This document shows, one piece after another, positions 45,902 through 56,100 of a stretch of DNA of 64,000 nt. Under the pieces are notes generated by a model. That model saw only the letters and a program-made list of their open reading frames with translations. It was not told the DNA's origin and made no database searches. A program made the translations under genes and the position numbers. Source of the stretch: Wurfbainia villosa (taxonomy: Eukaryota; Streptophyta; Magnoliopsida; Zingiberales; Zingiberaceae); the NCBI GenBank assembly GCA_025175895.1, contig JAKLTH010000238.1, positions 3,968,001 to 4,032,000 of the forward strand, read 5' to 3'. Numbering within the stretch: the stretch's first letter is position 1; each line of letters starts with the position of its first letter.

Positions 45902-47390
45902 TATATGCATTTAAAAAATCTGCTATTAAACACTCCATCTTGGGGCTATTTAGGCATGGGAATACGATCGCCTCTGCTTGAAAATCGTTGCCTCCTTTGT
46001 TTGAAAATTCTTGCTACATCACGGTTTTATGACCGTATTCAATAAAAACAAAATAAAATCATACTTGATGGTTCTCTCTCCGTGTCCAACCACCTCATTT
46101 CTTTTCTTTTAACGGTAGTCCTCAGGGTAAATCCAGATGACTAACACAGCCGTATTAAAGTTTGAAAGGACAAGGGGTCGATTTCTGGAGGTGACAATCA
46201 GACTATCGATGACTCCGCATTTCTGCGCTAGCCACCTGAGGCCAAATTTACCCCTCTCCATACGTAAGGGCAGCGGTAGGGAACCACTAATGTGATGGTT
46301 TCACATTTTTTTTAACGGCTCTGTCTACGATCCGAACTACTTTAAGGTCCTATTCCAAGTATTTATTTTCTTTTCTTTTGAAGTTTATGTCTACAGTTCG
46401 AACAATTTTAGGATCTTGCACATTAATAGTTGTCAGCGAGTATTAGAATGCCTCCAATTAAATAATTCTCGTTGGACGAAAAATGAGTCAGTGGATAAAG
46501 TTCACCCAGATAAAATCAGAGAAATGCTACTTGAATAGGGCGATCCCGAGTGCATCACTGAAATATGAAACTGTTACATTAACGATTTCCTCAATTATCA
46601 CTAATCGAAAAGGAAAATAAATCGAACGAATCGAGCGTATATGGACTGTCTCAATAGATTTGAGCATCCCAAAAGATTAACTCTTATTTGGAAAAAAATT
46701 TATAAATACATCGTAGCTAAGAATCAACCTAAGAGTTTTTGATTATATACTTAGACGTATTATTACTGCATCGTAGTCCGGGGACTCCGAGTGCATCACT
46801 AACGATCACGTAAAAAAGGGTCCAATAACAACACAAAATACAATCAAATGAAGTCTTAATAATAATAATAATAATATAAGTCTCCACGGGAATGACGTGA
46901 TGGTTAAAATACGACGGTACTTGTAGAAGTGGCATGAGTTGATTTCGGAGGAGATCTAAATCATTTTCTGGATTCAGATGACTTCACGATTCTCAATTCA
47001 CTACGCCAATACTATACGCCTTCATGATTTACTTCACAATAGCCGTGAGACAGATCGATCAAAATCGCTAGATTGACGATTTTAATCTTTTATAGAATAA
47101 TAATAAAATAAAATAAAATAAAATAAAAAAATAAAAAAAAAAAAAAAAGGTGGCATAGTTCAAAGCCGATGCGTAAAGAACCGCCCCTGAGTCAGAGTCA
47201 ACCGAACACTGAAATAATTCCAAAACAAACTCCGAATTCCAAGTGGTCAAAATGGAGCATCGGTCAAACTAAACAGTCGTGCTGATTAAACAAAGACGGG
47301 CACGACATGGATGGGCGTCATCGTTAATTCGTTAGGCATCTCGTCTGATTAGTACAGGTCAAAGTAGGCCAGCCAAAAAGGTTTTCTTTT
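45902..47390. other. Intergenic spacer with microsatellites
   Basis: No gene recognised. An (AAT)n run lies at 46857-46876 and an A-rich AAAAT run at 47094-47149. The patch 46115-46270 (GGGTAAATCCAGATG, GGTCGATTTCTGG) resembles the dispersed repeat phrases seen at 4.9 and 18.7 kb. Confidence 0.55.
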
Positions 47391-47394
47391 TCCT

Positions 47395-48152
47395 TTTTTT
47401 TTCTTAAAAAAAAATAATTTCTTTTTTTATTTTTTTTATTGATATCCGAGTATCTGAACTTGAGATCCGACTAATCTCTAAAAATAATCGGTCATATTCC
47501 ACGGACCTTCGAAACGCCTCGCCAATAATTGAGCCGGATAAAATCGGAGTCCAAGTGGTCTTCATTGGTCACCAAAAATAAATCAGAAAAATACTCGTGA
47601 TTTTTTTACGATTCAATCCTGACTCTCTAATCACGTCATCTCTTAACAACAGTCCAATATCGAAATCGTATTTCATCAATTGGATAAACTCCTGAGTTCT
47701 ATGATCATTCGAATGGATTTTTTTTTAAAATTTATTATCGAATAATATCGTAGTAAAAGATCTGATTAGTATATATTTTTTTCTTTTTTTTAAATAATTT
47801 ATTTTTGGAAATTTATTTTTTTTATTTTTTTATTAATATCATAGTATTCGAATTTTCGATCCGACTAATCTTTGAAAATGACCGATCCTATTTTACGGAC
47901 CTTTGAAATACCTTGTCAATAGTTGAATCAGATAAAGTCGAAGTCCAAATAGTCTCAATCGACCACCAAACATAAATCAAAAAAAATATTCATAATTTTT
48001 TTACGATTCAATTCGAATATCACAATCATGTTTTATAATATTTTAATATTAAAATCGTATTCCATCTATTAGATAAACTCCAAAAACTCTATGATCATTC
48101 GAATAATTTTTTTTTTAAATTTATTATCAAATAACATCGTAGTAAAAGATTG
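47395..48152. repeat. Direct duplication, two diverged copies of about 370 bp
   Basis: Copy 1 (about 47395-47764) and copy 2 (about 47780-48152) share in the same order: a T-rich start, TTGAT or TTAAT plus ATC, GATCCGACTAATCT, ACGGACCTT(C/T)GAAA, CACCAAA, TTTTTTTACGATTCAAT, AAATCGTATT, TCTATGATCATTCGAAT and CATCGTAGTAAAAGAT (TATCGTAG in copy 1). A third weak echo is at 49245-49400. Possibly two insertions of one element or a segmental tandem duplication. Confidence 0.75.
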
Positions 48153-48218
48153 AATTATATTTAATCATGAGAGGTCTCTTCGTCTTTACGTTGAAATTTA
48201 AGAATTATAATGCATTCT

Positions 48219-48356
48219 CCACGTGGGGCATGCTTTTGTATCGATCACGACTCGGTAACGTCGTCGCATGGAATATGTTCCCTATTTTGTACGATGCGGT
48301 GCATGCACGAAGTCTGACGATCTCTTTCTTTAATGCATGTGCATGCAGCCCACGTG
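48219..48356. promoter_or_regulatory. Cluster of G-box/ABRE and RY motifs
   Basis: Within 140 bp there are two CACGTG cores (48220-48225 in CCACGTGG; 48351-48356 in CCACGTGTC) and RY-type words (GCATGC at 48228; CATGCA at 48302 and 48342; TGCATG at 48334). It lies about 1.8 kb upstream of the SEC14-like gene start. Such a mix is known from seed/ABA-controlled promoters; whether it acts here is unknown. Confidence 0.35.
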
Positions 48357-48429
48357 TCACACGGTCCAGTAGTAAATCATTCATGAAAAATAAATCAGAT
48401 CAAATTTTGAATCCTTTTAATGAAATATG

Positions 48430-50026
48430 AGGTTAGACATCAATTATGACAGGAGAATATATATATATTTCAATATCAAACATCATCAATTACTTTTTAA
48501 GTCAGTGATTGTATGTAATGCAATGTCATGGCAAAGCATTTAAGAGCATCTTCTGTAATTGATAAATAATAGATAATTTTCAAATAGATCGAAATTATTT
48601 TTTGAGGAGATTATAATTTTGGACTATCGATTAATATTTATATTTGTCATCTAAATTCTTAATTTATCTCTTTCACATAAAGATAGTCAAAAAAAAATCG
48701 TTAATATAATAGTTCCATATTTTATTTAAGAGTATCCTAACTTTTGGAATTACAGTACAACTATAAAATATTCAATTTGACTCATAAATATCTATGATTT
48801 GATTTTCAATTACGATGAATTTATAAAAAAATTAGAATAAAATAACAAATTGAAAATTGAAATTATTAAAATTGTCATACTTTTCAATTTACTTTTCTTG
48901 GAATAATAAAATTATTAATACGACGATTTTATATATTTTATTCAAGGACATTCTTTGATTTATTAATATGGATGTACATGGTAAATTAAGTTTCTTTTCC
49001 AGATTTTTGATTTAGGAGCGGTGTTTTTTTAAGTTAAAATAATTATATATATATATAAAGTGACAGTCATAATTTTTAAATTTAATTTTAGAGTCCGAGA
49101 CGAAATTGAAAAATTTAAAAAATTGAGTCCTACAAATCTTTAAAAAATTTAGACTTTGGACGAGAGTCTAATAGCCCTATCTCATAGTCGTCTCTCTCAA
49201 TATAAAGAGATGAAATTTTAAATTTTTTGTTTTAATTTGTATTATTTTTCTAAGTTTTGATCCGATTAATCATTGAATGACAAGTTTAATTCCATATAAA
49301 TTTTTCATTGATTATTAAAATAAATTTAAGAAGTGTTCGTGGTCCGACGATTCATTCAACATTAAAATCATACTCTGTAAAAGTTGAGAATTTGTCCAAC
49401 TAGCAGTCCTTATCATCCGTCCCAGAGCTGCGGCGAGAGAGGGTAAATCAAGGGGGAGACAGGGTCATTTGACACGATGACAAAATAGAAGGAGAGCCAG
49501 GACATTAAAATCATACTCAATATACGAAAGTAAATTTCTGATCCAACCATTTGTCTAAGATCATCAGGCATATATTTTTTCTATATTTATCGTTAAATAT
49601 ATTCTAACAGAAAATCGATAATCGAATTGTGTCCACCTATAATATGTCTCTTCGTCTTATCATTGTACAGTGCCTATATATATGAATGAATTCCCTTTAA
49701 AGTCTATGGGCGAGGAAGCCAATGATTTCTAAAATTACAATGAAATAGTTTTTAAAAATTTAAATTTCCAGTAAGTAATTTTTAATTAGATTTAGATTGA
49801 GATAATAACAATTATTTTTTCCATAAATTTTCTAAAATTTTGTCCGGACAAATTCTCTAAGCGTTACTTTTCCATATGTTTCATAATCAATTCTCAAACA
49901 CGAATTTTCCAAAAAAAAAAAAAAATGACTACTGTTCACACAAATTTCCTCGAATATCTAGAATACATAAAAAAAAATGATTATTTTTCGACGCAAATTT
50001 TCTTCTCAGTTTAAATATTTTTCGTG
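48430..50026. other. AT-rich upstream region of the SEC14-like gene
   Basis: No coding region. Long A/T runs, a weak third copy of the duplicated segment (49245-49400), and a GC-richer patch near 49400-49500. Confidence 0.5.
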
Positions 50027-50034
50027 TATATAAA
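50027..50034 (+). promoter_or_regulatory. TATA box of the SEC14-like gene
   Basis: TATATAAA lies about 157 bases before the start codon and is followed by GTGACAGAGAG and a C/T-rich leader (about 50095-50135), as in plant 5' UTRs. Transcription would begin near 50060. Confidence 0.6.
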
Positions 50035-50183
50035 GTGACAGAGAGCGATAAAGAAGAGCGCCATCGGTTGTTGAGGAGAGAGAGAGAGAGGACGACGCTC
50101 CTTTCTCAAGTCTTCTCCTTTCTGCTTCAATCTCATCGGCAAACCCTAATTCCCATCACGCCGGTTCCTTTTCTCCGAGTAGG

Positions 50184-53100
50184 ATGGCAGTCGCTTCTCC
50201 GGAGGCCATCCAGGAGCTGGCAGCTCTCATGGAGAAAGGTCATTGCTTTTCCTAACGATTCTGTGTCGATGTCTTCTTAACTATTTTCTTCGCATAGTAT
50301 TGCTTCATAAAGTTTGAATTTTTTTCTTAGTATTTTCTGTTTGAATTGTTACAGTGGATGAGCCGCTCAAGGTTACGTTTCAGGTATTAAGATTCTTCCA
50401 ACTTTCAAAATCTGGGTATTTTATTTTAAAGAAAAAAAAAGAATAAGAAGAAGAATTCCTTTCGCTTCACTGAATTTGGTTCTTGGAAAACAGATATGGT
50501 ACTTTGGTGGATCTTGATCTCTTATACGAATTGTTTCTGGAAACCTGCCCTCTCAGCTAATAAGCCATTTGAAAGTGGCGTTGTTATTAAAAATGCCATG
50601 TGTGTTGTATTTTCCTTTTTCCCTTCGGTTGTTTTTCTTTGATGTAGTCTAGGATGAATAGCTGTATACCAGTGGTAGGATCGCAACCAAGAAGCTTTTT
50701 TAGGCACTTGCATCTGATGGTGCGATCATACTAGCACTAATGCACCAGATTTCATCAGAACTCCGAAATTAAGCGTGCTTGGGCGAGAGCAGTACTAGGA
50801 TGGGTGACCCCCTGGGAAGTCCTCGTGTTGCATCTATTTAAAACTTCGCCCATGATAAGTTAACCTTGTCGTGGTTGGTCCCAAGCCCGGATAAAGGAGG
50901 AGGGTTGCGTTAAGTTGTCAGCCAACCTTAAACTAAGACAAATGTTCAATAAATGGATCAATCAAACTATTGTGCTAATGTTAGGTTGTTCCCTGGAGGG
51001 AACGCATTAAAGGGTTCGACTGTAACGTCTCAGCAAGGACCGTTACATTTTCAAGAACAAATATTATAGAAAAACTAATAGTCTAAGATTTGGTACATGG
51101 AACATAGGAACCTTCATTGGTAAAACAATGGAGATAGTAGATACGATGATTAGGAGAAAGATGATAGAGAACTTAGGTTTTAAGTTATGGTATACAAGAA
51201 AGAGTAAAATAAGAAATGGAGTAGGTATTATTGTAGTAAGAAAAGAAATTAAACTAGTGAAATAAAATAATGAAAAAGTAGTCGATCCCACCTAGTGAGA
51301 TAAGACTTTGTTGTTGTTGTTATTGTTGAATCTGATGGAAACTTATATCATAATTTGTATTATGTTTCCCCGAAAGCATAAAGTCTAGAGTAAGATGCTG
51401 AAAAAGGTGGTTGTTTGTCTTGGTTATGTCATGCGCATACTTTTAGTGTTTAATTTCTCTAGGACCTGGCCAGTTTCATCCTTTACATATGGAGATCTTA
51501 ACTTTGCATGCTAGTAGAGGTTTTTGATTCAAAACTTGCTCCTGGATAAGCATAACTCAGTTGATCATGAATTACCAATGGCAACTCATGTACTTCTTCA
51601 TGATCTTATTACAACCTCTTATGTTGTTTTTGTCACCATTCTGGTTAATATTTATAAAGAATATATCTAGAATGTTGTATTTTTGTCAATGGACTTGTGA
51701 CTTGTTGAACAAAGATGCTTACTATTTCACTGAGTGTTATATTCTAGCTAGCATGAAATTATCTGTTAGATGTGGCAACTTACTTTTTGCAATCATTTTA
51801 TACACAATTATTAGCAGTGACACAAGCACTTAACTTTATGATTCATCATCTTCTGTTTCATCCTATTGGTGGATTAGATGTGTGCAACTTAAAGCAAATG
51901 TTTTTTTTTTAAATTCTTTTTGTCGTTTATCCACGATGTGGAATGTGTTGCTTCACTCCTAAAACTTAATACATGAACCCATGCTGGTAGGGCAAATTTG
52001 TTTTTGTATTTTTTTATTTTTATTTTGCAGACTTGTTCATCACATCGTACTTGGTTCTTTTTATTGGATTAAAATGGCTATTTGAATAAAAAAGAAGTGG
52101 AAATGCACTTTCCCTAGGAGGAAGATAAAAGACATTCATTAATTTTTTACCAGGATGATTGACTTACTGATGGATAGTTCCATATGTAGAATATGCACCA
52201 GGGATACCCAATGGCGACACTCTTGTGCTTTCTCAAGGCCAGAGAGTGGAATGCTTCCAAAGCACATACGATGGTTTGTCCATGTTTTCTTTTGCATTAC
52301 CTTTTTCAGTCTGCAATAAAAAATAATAACACTTCTCCTCTAACAGCTGATTGATTGCTTAAATTGGAGGATACAAAATCATATCGATGACATCTTGTGT
52401 GTAAGTCACTGTTGCTGAAATGGATATTTTAAATTTCGATTCATTGTTAGGCTGTGTTTTTTGGGAAAACAATAACAAATTTGTAAGCCGTTATAGAATG
52501 TATATACAAATAAATATTCTTGACTGTCTTTGGTATATGCTTTTTCCTATTGCCGGTTACCATTTTCTTGTAAGTTAGGCCTCAACCTTAATGTTGAACC
52601 ATCCACAATCAACTAGTTGGATATGAACAAACTTTTCCTAGAATATATCCAGAATTTGGTCAATTAAAATATAATTTAGGATATTTCAAACTCAATAAGA
52701 TGTCTATGTATGCACAATTTTAGAACACAAACTTATATAAGAGGACTTGATTGCCTAGTGTCTGATCTTTCTGTCACTAAGATAGCATGAACATGTACTT
52801 ATCACTTGATATGTAGCTTTACCAACACTAAGATTATTTGATCTAACTCAGGCTTTTCTGAGCACAGAAGCCTATAATTCCAGCAGATTTGTACAGAGGG
52901 GTCCGAGATTCACAGCTTGTAGGATTGTCAGGATACACGAAAGAGGTATTGCCTAATTGTATCTAGAACAACCTTCCTTTCCTATTATAGTGCTACAACA
53001 CCACATGTTTTCTGTTGCACATCTTTAGTTATTAACTTCTTTATTGCTGAAAACATAATACACTTTCTATGGCAAAAATATCCGACTTTGTAATCAATAG

Positions 53101-56100
53101 TCATCTAGTATAGCTTGTGGATCTTTATTTTTATTGCCTTCGTTTAATTATCTTGATACTCAGCACTAAAGATCATATTCCCAAACTTGGTGTTGGCATT
53201 GTACTCGACCATATCTTGTTGATGATTAAAGAAATTTGTAACATGAAGAGCAGCTTAAAGTAGAGGAAACATTAGCCATTTATGAAAAAGAAAACCAGCA
53301 AAAAGTATATTCATGGTCGAGATTTTAAGAACTATGCCAAATTGAAATTAAGAATAGATAGGGGTTTGAAGCAAATGCTTAGTGCCAGGTGGTGACAATT
53401 TACTACATGTTTTTTTAGAACCTCTTGTATCTCCTTTGTTGATCAATTTTTCCTAGAGATCTCTGGTCATTAGCATCCACATCCAGTCCTTCTTGGCTTC
53501 TTATATTGCAATTCATATTGTAGAACTTTTCACTGGCATGTCAAATTATATATATACTATTCTAGAAAAACTAACACATGCACTTTATGCATATGTTTTG
53601 ACTTGCATTGTCAAATGGGATGGTTTTAAGTGTTGGAAAAGTGAATGGAAATGGATGAAAAAATTGACTCTAATGTGAATGAGAATTTAGTCCCACGTTA
53701 AGAGTTTCATGACAATAAAGTTGGTTTATATTGAATCACAACTTTAGATGTTGTGAATATGTATAGATGAGAGGCTCTCTCTCATGCACATGTCTACGGG
53801 GGAGGATGGGGGATGCAAATACAGGGTCCAAATTGCACTAAATCCAATTAGCTCCAAATTGCACTAAATCCAATTAGCTCATATACGAGCGCAACTTGCA
53901 CTTGTCAAATTGCCCAAGAAACCCAACCTACAGAGGCAAATAATGGTCAAATAATGACCATTATTAAGTGGCAGAATTAATGACTACCAAGGACTCAAGC
54001 CTATACATTACGCCTCTTCCTTGTCAGATAATCAATTGTTTCATCCATTAGCAAACAACTTTTCCTCCACGATTCTTCTCTGCCCAACAAACGCTATGAA
54101 ATCTCTAAGTACTCTAATAGGGGCGAATCTGTTTTAAGAAAACTATGGTAAACACAGACCTCGACAATTTGATCTCTGACCTCACGACTCAGTCTTCTAA
54201 CCACCTAGGTTGATTAGCAATTCAACCTCCCAAGCTCTCCTACTCAACATCATTTACCTAGCTATTCGACTCAACTGACTCCCAAGCTGCCCGACTCAAT
54301 CGACTCCTGATCCGCCCGAATCAGCTGTCTCCCAAGTTGCCCAACTCGGCTTTGACTCCCAAGCTGCTTGAGTCAGTTATCTCTTGAACTGGCCGGCTCA
54401 GTTTTGACTCCCGAGCTGCCCGACTCAGCTCTAGCTCCCAAGCTGCCCTACTCGGCTCTCGAGCTGCCCAACTCAGCTCTAGCTCCTGAGCTGCCCTACT
54501 CAGCTCTGTCTCCCGAGTCACCATTTGGCTTCACAAGGTATCCAGCAACTCGGCCTCCCGAGACAGCCTTTAGTTCGGTTGCAGAGTACTCCAACCTGGG
54601 CAAATATCCCAAGCACTCTTGGCTCAAATTGATGTCCTGAGCATTCCTAACTCAAATTGGTCTCTTGAGCACCCTTGACTCATTGGTGTTGTGAACTCTC
54701 CAACTCGGTTGTCTCCCGAGCACCTCAACTAATCTTGATGTCCACTCGTTTTGACTTTTCAAGCTCCTTAGTCCAGAACACGTATTCTCAGGATATCTAA
54801 TCTCCAGGCTGACCAGATAAGTCTGTTGATTAAATTTGTATTGCCCCACTCCCAATATTAAGTTCATCGATGACTTATGATTATTGAGTAATTGTCAAGC
54901 ACAGATCTCAGTTCCTTGGACTTGAATGCATGGATTCTGTCATGCAACTGATTTTATGGTGTCAAATACTCTTATCTATCCAAGAGCCTTCTTTCTTGAT
55001 TCTAATGGAATCTTTGTATATATTCTTACATTTATCTTGCATTGCATAGATGAGTTAGAACATCTTCCTACTTAATTATAATTAAAGCAATCCATTGAAA
55101 TGTTCTCACCCAGTAAAAATTAGTTTAGTTTAACCTTTTGCAGTTGAAGAAATGCCTGGAGGACATTATATTCAGCACTATATCTGTCTTTTTTATGATT
55201 TATATCAGAAAAATATAATTAAATAGCTTATTTCAAGTAACATCTACCGCAGGGCCTTCCTGTTTTCGCACTTGGTGTCGGACTCAGCACATATGACAAA
55301 GCATCGGTATGGTTATCATGATCTTGTATTGAATTAACATTCTTATTAAACAAATAATTTGAAGTCTCATTTCTTATAGTATGTACTTGTGAATCTCTTG
55401 TGAATTTATTTTGAACTACTACCTCGGTGTCTTTCTGTACTATTTATTGTCTGGGTTTTTAGAAGGATAAATTCATTTAAGGAATGACAAGAGAAAGTTT
55501 GCATGCTTCATTTTGATGCCAACAAACAAACTGATTATATTTGATTAAATTTTCCACCGGAGAACTTTCAGAAAGTTATTTCACTTATCATAATCCTTTT
55601 GCATTATATCTAATTCCACATCTTCATATCAGGTAAACTATTATGTGCAGTCACACATTCAAATTAATGAATACAGGGATAGGGTACTATTGGTAAGTAG
55701 CAGCTCATAACAAATTACATGCTTCTTGCATGAACATCATTTTAATTTTCTTTTCGGGTTTCTCTGTTAGCCTGCTGCGACGAAAAAGTATGGCCGGCAT
55801 ATTGGGAAGTGTGTGAAAGTTCTAGATATGTCTGGTCTGAAGCTTTCAGCATTAAGCCATCTCAAGGTAAAATTCTTTTGTCCTCCAAATTTAAATTTAT
55901 TAAAAAGCTATGAAGTTGAATAACGCAAAAGTACTTGTGATTAAAAATAACTGCATAGTTCTCTAAATCCTATCTGAAATTCTTCGCTTTAAATGACAAT
56001 GGAATTGTTACTTCTGTTTGACTTTAAATGGTTGCCGTCGACATTATAACCAGGCAATACTTCATAGTAAAGTAAATATCTCATCTAGAGAAATGAAATT

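Noticed and set aside
50719..50833. A functional 5S rRNA gene
   Set aside because: It is a single copy in an intron, with several transitions, no spacer or terminator typical of 5S arrays, and fused to LINE sequence inside one TSD.
54321..54640. ORFs of 67 and 90 codons rich in Leu/Pro/Ser or Glu/Arg repeats
   Set aside because: They are by-products of the CTCCCGAGCTGCC array in SEC14-like intron 5.
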